From Loktanella salsilacus (GTDB lineage Bacteria; Pseudomonadota; Alphaproteobacteria; Rhodobacterales; Rhodobacteraceae), in assembly GCF_900114485.1 (NCBI RefSeq), contig NZ_FOTF01000029.1, positions 1-35,735 on the forward strand: a stretch of 35,735 nt of DNA, in the 5' to 3' direction. A program made the translations under genes and the position numbers. The notes under the pieces were generated by a model that was not told the DNA's origin, ran no database searches, and saw only the letters and a program-made list of their open reading frames with translations. This document shows positions 7,770 through 15,716 of this stretch, piece after piece. Position 1 is the stretch's first letter. Every line of letters starts with the position of its first letter.

Positions 7770-8147
7770 ATGTTGAAGATAGCCGCCCTTTTGAAACTCC
7801 TGCGATGCGCCATGGTAATTGCCGTCGCTGCATTTTTGGCGTTTGGTTCAATGGCGGGTGCACTTTCAGCTCAAGAGCATGAACACGAACTGACGATATC
7901 ATTTGCCAATATTGCCGAGCATGAAGCAAACGAAGCTCGTGCGGCATGCCCAGCCAACCATACCTCCGATACTCACGACAATGGTGACGGCAGCTGCTGC
8001 GTAGGAACATGCTCGACAATATTAGGGATGGCATCTCGTGTCGATGTACCGACGGGCCGCCTAACTTCTATTGATCCGTTTTATCTCGCTATGGCACCGC
8101 GTCACGCTGCTATCAGCTTTATCCGTCCACCTTCTCTGACAATCTGA
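7770..8147 (+). CDS. Secreted Cys/His-rich small protein, probable metal binder
   Basis: This 125-residue protein has a hydrophobic signal segment (residues 6-33, ending near ALSAQ). The exported part is rich in potential copper ligands: HEHE at 37-40, several spaced His, and cysteines C60, C76, C77 and C81 in CPANHTSDTHDNGDGSCC and GTC. The pattern resembles DUF2946-like secreted proteins, but I do not recognise a defined family. It is the first gene of the operon with the TolC-like protein, multicopper oxidase and cupredoxin, so a periplasmic copper-binding role is likely. The ATG at 7770 lies very close to the candidate promoter; the ATG at 7812 is an alternative start. Confidence 0.65.
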   Translation: MLKIAALLKLLRCAMVIAVAAFLAFGSMAGALSAQEHEHELTISFANIAEHEANEARAACPANHTSDTHDNGDGSCCVGTCSTILGMASRVDVPTGRLTSIDPFYLAMAPRHAAISFIRPPSLTI

Positions 8148-8151
8148 TCGC

Positions 8152-8167
8152 GGCCCGCAGGCGGGCC
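8152..8167 (+). other. GC-rich hairpin after the first operon gene
   Basis: GGCCCGC and GCGGGCC form a perfect inverted repeat right after the stop at 8147. No T run follows, so it may stabilise or attenuate the transcript and is not a full terminator. Confidence 0.35.
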
Positions 8168-8227
8168 TGACTTCAGATATCGGTCCCTTGAAAATGAGGG
8201 TCCGCGATAGGCAGAGCAGGATATTTC

Positions 8228-8452
8228 GTGACTTTCAAATACTTATTCGTCGGGGCCATGCCCTTGGCGCTGTCCGCGTGCATGCCGCCGCCGACACCGC
8301 TGCCCGATACGGCTTATATTGCCGCACCAGCGACCGTTACAGTTGCTGCGCGCCAGACTGGATACGTAAATCCAATCCAAAACTATACCGTACGTCCCGT
8401 TGTAGATCCTGCCGATTGGCGCGAATCTAACAAGTCACAGGCGGGTCTTTAA
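8228..8452 (+). CDS. Small lipoprotein of unknown function
   Basis: This 74-residue protein starts at GTG (8228), preceded by an AGGA-type site. It has a short hydrophobic segment and a lipobox, LSAC (C18), followed by proline-rich MPPPTPLPD. The mature chain ends in VRPVVDPADWRESNKSQAGL. No known domain is visible. The stop codon is immediately followed by the ATG of the TolC-like gene at 8453, so the two are translationally coupled and may act together in the outer membrane. The strict coupling and its own lipobox argue that the ORF is real. Confidence 0.65.
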   Translation: MTFKYLFVGAMPLALSACMPPPTPLPDTAYIAAPATVTVAARQTGYVNPIQNYTVRPVVDPADWRESNKSQAGL

Positions 8453-9916
8453 ATGGGTATGCTAAAACTGACAGTTATCGCATTTCCATTGGTTCTTGGG
8501 GCCTGTGCGACGGCACTCCCACCTGGGATCACCGCGCCGGACGCCGGCTTCTCTCTTGTCGCGGACAAGACGCGGGCAGCGACTGGCCGTAAGTCCGTCT
8601 GGCTACAGACCAGCGCACAATCACAACAGGTTGCGAAAGAAATCCATGCGCTGACGCATCGCAAAACCATTACAGCTGATACCGCAGTGCAAGTCGCTTT
8701 GCTAAACAACCGCGGCCTTCAATCTTCTTACGCAGCAGTTGGTCTCTCGGCAGCCGATATCTGGCAGGAATCTACACCGGAAAATCCCATTGTATCTGTT
8801 GGCTTGCTTGGAATTGGCGCGCCAGAACTTGGGCTATTTCGTGCTCTGGAATCGGCTGTAGCAGTAAATATATTGGATAGGCCGACGCGTAAACGCCGCG
8901 TGGCTGTCGCACAGGCAAACTTCCAACAGGCTCAGATGCAGGCCGTCGTAGACACGCTGACATTGGCCGCAGCGACGCGAACCGCATGGATCGATGCAGT
9001 CGCCGCGTTTGAGACGGTGACACTCCTGAACAAAGCATCGCAGGCGGCGGATGCGTCTTCTGAACTCGCCCAGCAGTTGGGCCAAACCGGTGCCCTGAAT
9101 AGGTCCGGTCAAGCGCGAGAGCAGGTCTTCGACGCAGAACTTGCCGCCCAAACAGCAGAGGCCCGGCTTGCCGCATCTGTAGCGAAGGAAAAACTTACAC
9201 GACTGATGGGACTGTGGGGCACGGAAGTGGATTACTTCGTACCAGACGCGTTACCTGCTTTGCCAAACGGGTTACGCGGCACAGGAGCCATCGAGGCGCA
9301 AGCGCTTCAGAACCGTGTTGACCTTCAGGTTGCTAAGCTAAGCCTCGCTGCAACGGCGCAAGCTTACGGGCTCACCGATGCGACCCGCGTACTGACTGAC
9401 CTCGAGGTGATCGCGGGTGCTGAATTAGAGCGCGAAGTTGAGGAAGATGGCGACACTGAAACATCTGTGCTGCCACAGGTTGAGTTAGAGTTTCAAATCC
9501 CAATTTACGATAGCGGCAAGGCGCGGATGCGTAAGGCTGAATTGTCCTATCTTCAGGCAGCAAATTCTTTGGCTGAAACTGCTGTCGCTGTTCGCTCTGA
9601 AGCACGCGTAGCAGAGACCAAGTATCGCGGTACTCACGCCATCGCGAAACAATACCGCGACGTCGTTCTGCCGCTGCGGCGGATTATCAATGAGGAATCA
9701 CTACTGGCCAACAACGGCATGATCACCAGTACGTTCGAGTTGCTTGCCGACGTCCGCGACGGACTGGGCAGCGAACTCAATGCGGCAGAAGCCAAGCACC
9801 AGTTCTGGTTGGCGGCAGCTGGCCTAGACGCTGCCATTTATGGTGGTGGCGGTGGGGCCGGCGGCGGAGATGCTGGCGGTGTTGAATTGGCCGCTGGTGG
9901 CGGCGCCGGACACTAA
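8453..9916 (+). CDS. TolC-family outer-membrane efflux lipoprotein
   Basis: This 487-residue protein has a lipobox (LGAC, C18) and the long alternating helical regions of TolC-family proteins: ALLNNRGLQSSYAAVGLSAAD near residue 84, the first coiled segment at about 125-250, then the internal repeat with ALQNRVDLQVAKLSLAATAQ and a second coiled segment at 350-430. The strand region VELEFQIPIYDSGKARM matches the family pattern before the second helix pair. The C-terminus is a Gly-rich tail (GGGGGAGGGDAGG) of unknown use. TolC-like proteins are outer-membrane channels that partner with RND or ABC pumps, but no pump gene lies here, so it may work with the multicopper oxidase system or with a distant CusBA-like pump. 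Confidence 0.85.
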   Translation: MGMLKLTVIAFPLVLGACATALPPGITAPDAGFSLVADKTRAATGRKSVWLQTSAQSQQVAKEIHALTHRKTITADTAVQVALLNNRGLQSSYAAVGLSAADIWQESTPENPIVSVGLLGIGAPELGLFRALESAVAVNILDRPTRKRRVAVAQANFQQAQMQAVVDTLTLAAATRTAWIDAVAAFETVTLLNKASQAADASSELAQQLGQTGALNRSGQAREQVFDAELAAQTAEARLAASVAKEKLTRLMGLWGTEVDYFVPDALPALPNGLRGTGAIEAQALQNRVDLQVAKLSLAATAQAYGLTDATRVLTDLEVIAGAELEREVEEDGDTETSVLPQVELEFQIPIYDSGKARMRKAELSYLQAANSLAETAVAVRSEARVAETKYRGTHAIAKQYRDVVLPLRRIINEESLLANNGMITSTFELLADVRDGLGSELNAAEAKHQFWLAAAGLDAAIYGGGGGAGGGDAGGVELAAGGGAGH

Positions 9917-9945
9917 CCCGAAACTCTCACAAAAGGAAAAGACAG

Positions 9946-11304
9946 ATGATGAACAGACGTCAACTTTTGGGTACCGGAGTAGCCGGTGCAACCTTGGTAT
10001 CTACAAAAGCATGGTCTCAGACCGATAACCGCAGCTTGCCCGAAGCAGCCTTAACAGACAACGCGGGGACACAAGCACCTTTGGTTCCAGTATCCGGCCC
10101 CGACTACAATCCGGTCGTCACACTCAACGGCTGGACGTTGCCGCACCGAATGAAGGATGGAGTGAAAGAATTTCACCTCGTCGCCGAACCCGTCGAAAGG
10201 GAGCTCGCGGAAGGTACGACAGCCTACCTATGGGGCTATAATGGCACCTCAATCGGGCCAACCATCGAGGCGGTCGAAGGTGACCGTGTCCGTATTTTTG
10301 TGACCAACCGATTGCCGGAGCACACGACCGTGCATTGGCATGGGCTGATCCTTCCGTCTGGAATGGATGGTGTCCAAGGGCTGAGTCATCCGGGGATCCC
10401 GCCAGGCAAGACCTTTGCATATGAATTTGACCTAATCAAATCAGGGACATTCATGTACCACCCGCATGCGGACGAAATGGTGCAAATGGCCATGGGCATG
10501 ATGGGCATGTTTGTCGTCCACCCGAAGGACCCCGCATTCCGGCGTGTCGATCGTGACTTTCTTATCATGTTAAACGCTTTCGACATCGATCCCGGCACTT
10601 ATATCCCCCGCGTAATGACAATGGCGGATTTCAACCTGTGGACTTGGAACAGCCGTGTTTTCCCGGGTATTGATCCGTTGGTCGTAAACAAAGGTGATGA
10701 TGTACGCGTCCGTGTTGGAAACCTTACAATGACCAACCATCCGATCCACATGCACGGGTATGACTTCAAGGTGTCCTGCACCGACGGCGGCTGGGTGCCA
10801 CCGGAAGTTGCCTGGCCTGAAGTATCGATTGATATCCCCGTGGGTGCGATGCGGGCCTTCGACTTCAAAGCCGAGCATGAAGGCGATTGGGCAATTCACT
10901 GCCATAAGTCGCATCACACAATGAATGCAATGGGTCATGATATTCCGACGTTCATTGGGGCCGATAAGACAAACGTGACCCAAAAGATCCGCCGCGTACA
11001 GCCAGAGTACATGCCAATGGGCACGGCTGGCATGGCAGATATGGGCGAGATGGAAATGCCGATCCCCCGAAACACCACACCGATGATGACCGGCTGGGGC
11101 AAGCACGGCCCGATCGAGATGGGCGGTATGTTTTCCGTCGTCAAGGTCCGCCCCGGCATCGCGTCCGATGATTATGCGGACCCCGGTTGGTACGACAACC
11201 CGCCGGGCACGCAGGCCGCCGAATGGACCGGCGATGTGCCGGAACCTATGCAGGTTGCCGATGCCGCAACACGCTACACCGAAAAGCCGGTGTCGCGCGG
11301 CTGA
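9946..11304 (+). CDS. Multicopper oxidase, Tat-exported (copper resistance type)
   Basis: This 452-residue protein begins with a Tat signal (NRRQLLGTGVAGATLV). All four copper-ligand clusters are visible: HWHG at 130-133, HPH at 172-174 in MYHPHADE, HPIHMH at 265-270, and HCHKSHHTMNAM starting at 318, which supplies the type-1 Cys, His and Met plus type-3 His. A Met-rich insert (356-382, with MGTAGMADMGEMEMP) probably binds Cu(I). Such enzymes oxidise Cu(I) to the less harmful Cu(II) in the periplasm with O2 as acceptor. Ligands HCHxxxHxxxxM fit a high-potential type-1 site. An AAGGA-like site precedes 9946; a second ATG follows directly. It is co-transcribed with the TolC-like gene and the cupredoxin. 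Confidence 0.93.
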   Translation: MMNRRQLLGTGVAGATLVSTKAWSQTDNRSLPEAALTDNAGTQAPLVPVSGPDYNPVVTLNGWTLPHRMKDGVKEFHLVAEPVERELAEGTTAYLWGYNGTSIGPTIEAVEGDRVRIFVTNRLPEHTTVHWHGLILPSGMDGVQGLSHPGIPPGKTFAYEFDLIKSGTFMYHPHADEMVQMAMGMMGMFVVHPKDPAFRRVDRDFLIMLNAFDIDPGTYIPRVMTMADFNLWTWNSRVFPGIDPLVVNKGDDVRVRVGNLTMTNHPIHMHGYDFKVSCTDGGWVPPEVAWPEVSIDIPVGAMRAFDFKAEHEGDWAIHCHKSHHTMNAMGHDIPTFIGADKTNVTQKIRRVQPEYMPMGTAGMADMGEMEMPIPRNTTPMMTGWGKHGPIEMGGMFSVVKVRPGIASDDYADPGWYDNPPGTQAAEWTGDVPEPMQVADAATRYTEKPVSRG

Positions 11305-11421
11305 CAAGCCTTTAGGCCCCGTCAGATAATCATTCCGAAATTTAGGCCAAATCCGGCCTGAACAGGCGGTCCCCCCGGCCGCCGCACATCCCCCACGACA
11401 TGACAACAAACTGGAAAAACT

Positions 11422-12141
11422 ATGAGCAGACTGACTATTCTCTCGACACTCACATTGCTGCTGGCCGCACCTGCCTTCGCGGCAGGCAGCCACGCCGATG
11501 GCCACGCCGACGTCATGGCCATTGGCAAACCCGGCGATGCGGCCGACATTGACCGCACCATCGAGGTGACGATGAGCGAAACAGACGACGGCGAAATGCT
11601 GTTCGCACCTCGCGATATGACATTCACCAAAGGTGAGACGGTCAAGTTCTTGATCACCAATGTAGGCGAACAGGAACACGAGTTCGTTCTTGATACACCG
11701 GCAAAGAACGAAGAGCACAAGGCCTTGATGGCGAAGTTTCCGGAAATGGAACATGCTGATCCAAATGCAATACGCTTGGCACCTGGTGCATCCGGCGAAA
11801 TCATCTGGACCTTCGCAAACGCTGGTGAATTCCAATACGCCTGCCTGATCCTTGGTCACTACGAGTCCGGCATGCACGGACCGGTCGTTGTCAATGATGG
11901 CTCATCGACCGCACCTCTCGTCCAGAATGCAACCTTTACCAAAGGTTCTGTCAAGGAGCTGGACGCTGCAGCGGGCAAAGTGACCATCATTCACGAAGAA
12001 CTTGTCAACCTTGACATGCCTGCAATGACGATGGTGTTTCGCGCCGACGAAGAAGTTATGGCCCGTCTTGCAAAAGGTCAAAACATCGAATTCGTCGCTG
12101 ATCGTGTCGAGGGCAAACTGACTGTCGTCGAGCTGAAGTAA
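11422..12141 (+). CDS. Cupredoxin-CusF fusion, periplasmic copper protein
   Basis: This 239-residue protein has a signal peptide (first 21 residues). Residues about 46-157 form a plastocyanin-like cupredoxin with type-1 ligands H86, C141, H146 and M151 (QEHEF; CLILGHYESGM). Residues about 168-239 form a CusF domain: KGSVKELDAAAGKVTIIHEE and NLDMPAMTMVF. The CusF ligands His and two Met are kept (H191, M202, M204), while the usual Trp position is Met (M199). The fusion joins a Cu(II)/Cu(I) electron-transfer site with a Cu(I) carrier on one chain and probably passes copper or electrons to the oxidase encoded upstream. The gap from the oxidase gene is 117 bases and contains a short AGGCC/GGCCT hairpin. 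Confidence 0.92.
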   Translation: MSRLTILSTLTLLLAAPAFAAGSHADGHADVMAIGKPGDAADIDRTIEVTMSETDDGEMLFAPRDMTFTKGETVKFLITNVGEQEHEFVLDTPAKNEEHKALMAKFPEMEHADPNAIRLAPGASGEIIWTFANAGEFQYACLILGHYESGMHGPVVVNDGSSTAPLVQNATFTKGSVKELDAAAGKVTIIHEELVNLDMPAMTMVFRADEEVMARLAKGQNIEFVADRVEGKLTVVELK

Positions 12142-12171
12142 CATATCAAAGTATGTGCTGAGTTTCTATCT

Positions 12172-12185
12172 CTAGCAATTGCTAG
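12172..12185. promoter_or_regulatory. 14-base perfect palindrome, possible operator
   Basis: CTAGCAATTGCTAG lies between the cupredoxin-CusF gene and the following small secreted gene. A looser inverted pair, GCTGAGTTAATTC and GAATTCAGC, follows at about 12203-12237. Either could bind a regulator; the protein is unknown. Confidence 0.3.
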
Positions 12186-12259
12186 GGCAGACTAAATCTA
12201 AACGCTGAGTTAATTCAAGTAAAATACTGAATTCAGCAACCCACCAAAGGACTACAAGC

Positions 12260-12577
12260 ATGAAAAATCTTACTAAATCCGCAATTATGGCTACCGTAAT
12301 GGGCTTCATGGCGGCTTCTGCCTCGGCAGGATCGAACCTTATCCCAACGAGCAATTTCCGTGACTTGAGCCCCGCGGCTCAAAAAATTACTGATCAGAAT
12401 ATTGCCGCGCTCGGTGTCAAGCAAAGAAAGGGCGACACTATCACAATTGATGAGCAAATTGCCATTCAGTTGATTGTTATGGATCGTGGGTCTTTTGCGT
12501 CTAAGGCAAAACGGATCGATTTAATTGTAAACGGCGATAGCCGAAACCGGGGTCCCGGACTCACAGCTGACTTTTAA
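12260..12577 (+). CDS. Small secreted protein of unknown function
   Basis: This 105-residue protein has a clear signal peptide (MKNLTKSAIMATVMGFMAAS, cleavage near ASA-G). The mature part of about 82 residues has no cysteine or histidine, includes FRDLSPAAQKITDQNIAALG and a basic region near SFASKAKRID, and ends NRGPGLTADF. I do not recognise the family. A ribosome site AAAGGA precedes the ATG at 12260. It is the last gene before a strong terminator, so it probably belongs to the copper operon, but a 118-base gap with a palindrome allows separate control. The lack of metal ligands argues against direct copper binding. Confidence 0.6.
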   Translation: MKNLTKSAIMATVMGFMAASASAGSNLIPTSNFRDLSPAAQKITDQNIAALGVKQRKGDTITIDEQIAIQLIVMDRGSFASKAKRIDLIVNGDSRNRGPGLTADF

Positions 12578-12601
12578 TAATACTAAAGATTAACTTAAGA
12601 T

Positions 12602-12629
12602 AAAGACCCGCATTTCTTTGCGGGTCTTT
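12602..12629 (+). terminator. Rho-independent terminator of the copper operon
   Basis: AAAGACCCGC (12602-12611) pairs perfectly with GCGGGTCTTT (12620-12629) around an 8-base loop. The stem ends in a T stretch and lies 25 bases after the stop at 12577. The flanking A/T symmetry would let it work in both directions. Confidence 0.9.
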
Positions 12630-12996
12630 ACTAGATAAAATCGCAGTTGGTATGCAAATCCAGCAGGATTTTATTTATCCATTCAGGCGTGTTAGATATT
12701 CCGAATAACTATACCGGCCGTAGTACGCAAACCACAAAGCTCGCCTAATAAATAAGTCTGCAAAAAGGGATAGGGTTTCCGTCAGCCGGCCTTTACTACC
12801 GATTCCTCAGAGCACTCGACATCGCTGTACGGGTAAGCTTCAACCTAAGTACACATCATCTTTATCAATACTTTTGTTTCGAAAAGGCAGTTGAGATTCA
12901 AAAAATACCACTCTAGTCTTAAGCTAGAAAATAAGATGGCGGTCAACCGCTTTGGTGGGGCTTAAGCGTCACAAAATTCTGGGCAGGATTTATTAA
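12630..12996. other. Gene-free AT-rich stretch
   Basis: About 370 bases between the terminator and the next gene. It holds two isolated CTTAAG hexamers (12918 and 12961) but no tandem box at 11-base spacing, and no coding sequence. Confidence 0.5.
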
Positions 12997-13533
12997 ATGC
13001 AGTTATTCAATCGTCGCCAAGCGTCGCTGGCTATCCTCACAACTCTGGCTGCTTGTGGTAAAGGCAACTCCGTAAAAACCGCGCCAGCGCCGGTATTTAA
13101 GCGGTATGCTGGACCAGCAGTCACTCAAGTGGCTGTTTATAAAGACAAGCGACGCATGCATCTGCTCAGTGGCGACATGATACTGAAGTCCTACGATTTA
13201 GGTCTAGGAAATGCACCCGTTGGACAGAAGAAATTCGAAGGCGATGGGAAAACCCCGGAAGGATTGTACTATATTGATCGCTTCAATCCCCGTAGTAGGT
13301 ATCACCTCTCGATCGGTATTTCCTATCCCAATCAAAGGGATCGGGCATATGCCGCCCAATTTGGCCGATCTGCAGGCGGTGAAATCATGTTTCATGGGCG
13401 AGGGCCCGGAGGTAATGTAGTAGCACCGAACAAATGGGATTGGACAGCAGGATGTATCGCCTTAACGGATACAGAAATAGAGGATGTATACGCAATGCTC
13501 AGAATTGGCGTGCCCGTCTGGATACACGCATAG
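12997..13533 (+). CDS. L,D-transpeptidase (YkuD domain), lipoprotein
   Basis: This 178-residue protein has a short signal with lipobox LAAC (C20). The rest is one YkuD domain: VAVYKDKRRMHLLSGDMILK, GDGKTPEGLYYID, and the catalytic set MFHGRG (H133) and WTAGCIAL (C153). YkuD enzymes form 3-3 cross-links in peptidoglycan or attach proteins to it, using a cysteine nucleophile; copper is known to inhibit such enzymes in E. coli. It is read from its own unit after the copper operon terminator. It is the most divergent of the four L,D-transpeptidases in the window, since the other three have the longer NPLGARA..Y..HG...S(N/S/D)GC form. Confidence 0.9.
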   Translation: MQLFNRRQASLAILTTLAACGKGNSVKTAPAPVFKRYAGPAVTQVAVYKDKRRMHLLSGDMILKSYDLGLGNAPVGQKKFEGDGKTPEGLYYIDRFNPRSRYHLSIGISYPNQRDRAYAAQFGRSAGGEIMFHGRGPGGNVVAPNKWDWTAGCIALTDTEIEDVYAMLRIGVPVWIHA

Positions 13534-13809
13534 TTTTTACTGCCGCTGTAGATATTAAACCTCTTTTGCGCAAAATCAGCACAGCGATCAAATAGGATGA
13601 CATGTCCACTACGGATCTGCATGGCGGGCAACTTGGACCTCGGCGTCATACGCGGTTCCGCCACCGGACGTGGATGAAAGCCGCAGTCCGGACCTCGCGT
13701 AGTGAAGCTCTCGTTCAACCGCATGTATGCAATATTTTGCAACGCGGCGAACTTCCGCAAAGCAGATAGACGAATTTTAGACATCCGACTGAGTTCTGAA
13801 ACTAGGGTT

Positions 13810-13838
13810 GTTGCCCCTGCACTGATCGCAGGGGCAAC
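13810..13838 (-). terminator. Stem-loop at the end of the HupE operon
   Basis: GTTGCCCCTGC (13810-13820) and GCAGGGGCAAC (13828-13838) form a perfect 11-base stem with a 7-base loop, directly after the stop of the minus-strand gene at 13845. There is no long T run, but position and stability fit a terminator. The 275 bases to its left hold no supported gene. Confidence 0.7.
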
Positions 13839-13844
13839 TCCGGT

Positions 13845-14477
13845 TTATTCTGGCAATTTCATGTCGCTGTAAGCCCCACGCACGAGCAACGAGACCGTGA
13901 CGTCTTGGCTGTCGCGATTTCTCCAGAACCAGCCGTGATTACCTGCAAAGGCTGCCGTCAGAACGCCCTCGCCTCCGGGAACGGCGCGGCCTTTCTCATA
14001 GCTGATGTTTTCACCGCCTCCGTCGCCATGTAGGTCGAAGTTGACGACACCTCCGTCAACGGTCCACTGGTATTCGGCTTCCGCTCCGGCCTCCATCACC
14101 AGCTTGACCTCGATCCCATCACCCGGTGCCAAGGTTACACTGTATTCATCCGTCCACGCCTCGACGGTCTGGGCACTGGCCGAACCAACGAACAGTCCAA
14201 AAATGGCATCTCCCAAGCTTGATTGGGTTTCAGCCTCACTGCTCTCCAGTTCCATCAGCCGATCAGCTTCCGCCTCTTCGGCGAGCTGGGTCTTGATGTC
14301 ACCCATTTCGCTCAGTCCAAGGGCACCGCCAATTCCAGTGGGATCAATCCCGTATTCCGACGGCAGAACGATCGTCACCAGAATGGCCGCCGCCGCGACC
14401 GCCGCGAGACCAGTCGATTTCAAAAGCTGCGCCGAGCTTGGCAGATCGTCCAGGGTAGGCTTGTTTGCGTTGTGCAT
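13845..14477 (-). CDS. Single-pass 'transmembrane anchor' protein
   Basis: This 210-residue protein has a cytoplasmic N-terminus (MHNANKPTLDDLPSSAQLLK), one membrane helix at about residues 20-40 (STGLAAVAAAAILVTIVLPS), an acidic helical linker and a C-terminal beta-rich periplasmic domain of about 100 residues with YSVTLAPGDGIEVKLVMEAG and FAGNHGWFWRN. I recognise it as the protein annotated 'transmembrane anchor protein' in Roseobacter-group genomes, usually beside a HupE/UreJ-like gene as here. Its function is unknown. The gap to the HupE-like gene is 12 bases, so they are co-transcribed; it may be an accessory subunit of that transporter. AAGGAAAA precedes the ATG at 14477. Confidence 0.8.
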   Translation of the reverse strand: MHNANKPTLDDLPSSAQLLKSTGLAAVAAAAILVTIVLPSEYGIDPTGIGGALGLSEMGDIKTQLAEEAEADRLMELESSEAETQSSLGDAIFGLFVGSASAQTVEAWTDEYSVTLAPGDGIEVKLVMEAGAEAEYQWTVDGGVVNFDLHGDGGGENISYEKGRAVPGGEGVLTAAFAGNHGWFWRNRDSQDVTVSLLVRGAYSDMKLPE

Positions 14478-14489
14478 GTCAGTTTTCCT

Positions 14490-15227
14490 TTAGGATTGAG
14501 CGACGAAATAGCCGGTCATCTGATACCCGATCAGAATGAAACCAGCGGACATCATGACGACGTTTGCGTTGTAGGCGTGTTTCCAGAAGCTGCCCGACTT
14601 GCGCCAATAACCCATGACGATCAGGATCATCGCGAGCGCCAGAATCTGGCCAAGTTCCACCCCGACGTTGAAGGCCAGCAAGTTCGGCAGAAGGCCGTCC
14701 TGCGCGATGTCGTAGTCGAGGATCTTGGTAGCCAACCCCAAGCCGTGGAAAAAGCCGAAGATCAGCGTGGCAGCCTTGGTATTGGGCTGAACACCGAACC
14801 AACGCTGGTAGGCTCCCAGATTATCCAGCGCTTTGTAGACGACAGAAAGTCCGATAATGGCGTCGATGAGATAGGAGCTGACGTTCCAGCCAAAGTAGAC
14901 ACCCGCCAGCATGGTCGTCGAGTGACCGATGGCAAACAGGCTGACGTAGATGGCGACGTGCTTCATCTTGTAGAGGAAGAAGACCACGCCGAAGAGGAAA
15001 AGCAGGTGATCATAACCGGTGACCATGTGCTTGGCCCCCAGATACATGAAGGGGATCAGCTTCATGCCGCTGACCTCTTGGATATAGCCCTTGTCACCGG
15101 CGGTGACGGAATGGGCAAACGCGGACGATGCGCAGGCCATTAGGGCCAGCACTATCGCAAGCAGGAACAGGAGTTGGGGCCGCGACGGCACCGGAACTCC
15201 CGAACCAAAGGCTCGGTTGTTTGTCAT
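14490..15227 (-). CDS. HupE/UreJ family membrane protein, probable Ni/Co transporter
   Basis: This protein of about 245 residues has a signal-like helix ending AFAHS followed by six or so membrane segments. HupE/UreJ landmarks are GYDHLLFLFGVVFF, FAIGHSTTMLAG and IFGFFHGLGLATK, whose His/Asp residues in membrane helices are thought to bind metal. HupE/UreJ proteins are secondary permeases for Ni(II) or Co(II), though substrates of this branch are not proven. A longer frame starts at 15269; the ATG at 15227 (MTNNRAF) with GGAA upstream is preferred. It lies between a His-rich exported protein (54 bases upstream) and the anchor protein (12 bases downstream). Confidence 0.85.
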   Translation of the reverse strand: MTNNRAFGSGVPVPSRPQLLFLLAIVLALMACASSAFAHSVTAGDKGYIQEVSGMKLIPFMYLGAKHMVTGYDHLLFLFGVVFFLYKMKHVAIYVSLFAIGHSTTMLAGVYFGWNVSSYLIDAIIGLSVVYKALDNLGAYQRWFGVQPNTKAATLIFGFFHGLGLATKILDYDIAQDGLLPNLLAFNVGVELGQILALAMILIVMGYWRKSGSFWKHAYNANVVMMSAGFILIGYQMTGYFVAQS

Positions 15228-15281
15228 TTGTGATTTCCGTTGAGTTGAGATGGGAAAAGGCGTGCGCACAAGGGCGCTATC

Positions 15282-15641
15282 TCAACCGCGTGGGGGTCGT
15301 TCCAGGCCAATTGGTTTGCGTCCAGAGGCCGCAAGCTGGACCATTGGCCAGCTGCGCCGGACGGGAGCAAGGGCGCTCGCCCCGCGCCTCGCGGGCAACA
15401 AGGCCGGGCTATGATCGTGATCGGCGATATCGTGAGCATGACCATCATATGCGTGCATGATGTCCACGATGTCTTCATGCGTGTGGCCGTGATCGGCCGC
15501 CTCAATCTGGTGGTCTGTCACGATCTGCATCAGGTCGGCAGGATTGTGGGACAGGATTTTCGACCCGGACGCCATGACGATCCCAATCGCAAGGATGAGG
15601 ACAAGTGCGTATCGCACAAAGAAGATCGCCTGTTGTTTCAT
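15282..15641 (-). CDS. Exported His-rich protein of a HupE operon
   Basis: This 119-residue protein has an N-terminal membrane helix or uncleaved signal (FFVRYALVLILAIGIVMASG), then a His/Asp-rich stretch at about residues 43-76 (HQIEAADHGHTHEDIVDIMH, then HAHDIADHDHSPA) that should bind divalent metals such as Ni, Co or Zn. The tail (LLPARRG...LERPPRG) is basic and Pro-rich. I know of no named domain. As first gene of the operon with the HupE-like transporter it could collect metal in the periplasm for uptake. It diverges from the CsoR/RcnR-type repressor with 75 bases between starts, so the shared operator may control both directions. Confidence 0.7.
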   Translation of the reverse strand: MKQQAIFFVRYALVLILAIGIVMASGSKILSHNPADLMQIVTDHQIEAADHGHTHEDIVDIMHAYDGHAHDIADHDHSPALLPARRGASALAPVRRSWPMVQLAASGRKPIGLERPPRG

Positions 15642-15686
15642 ACCGCCCGATTCCGCAGGTCTTTGTCAAATTGACGCCCGCTTGCT

Positions 15687-15707
15687 CTATCCCCCCGGGG
15701 AGGTTAT
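15687..15707. promoter_or_regulatory. Candidate CsoR/RcnR-type operator
   Basis: The intergenic region between the divergent His-rich and repressor genes contains CTAT-CCCCCCGGGG-AGGTTAT. A G/C tract flanked by A/T-rich arms is the known operator style of CsoR/RcnR-family repressors. It overlaps the GGAGG ribosome site (15699-15703) of the repressor gene. Confidence 0.55.
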
Positions 15708-15716
15708 CGGTTTCAT

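Noticed and set aside
10570-11877. Minus-strand 435-codon open frame opposite the multicopper oxidase and cupredoxin genes
   Set aside because: It is a shadow of two clear genes with full copper motifs; its own translation has no domain.
12918-12966. Two CTTAAG hexamers upstream of the first L,D-transpeptidase
   Set aside because: They are 43 bases apart, not in the 11-base tandem form, and lack second half-sites, so they were not added to the box set.
13560-13800. Possible small gene in the stretch after the first L,D-transpeptidase
   Set aside because: The open frame on the minus strand lacks a ribosome site and any family pattern, and it runs into the transpeptidase gene.
14223-15143. 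Plus-strand 306-codon frame opposite the HupE-like and anchor genes
   Set aside because: Shadow of two minus-strand genes with known families and good ribosome sites.
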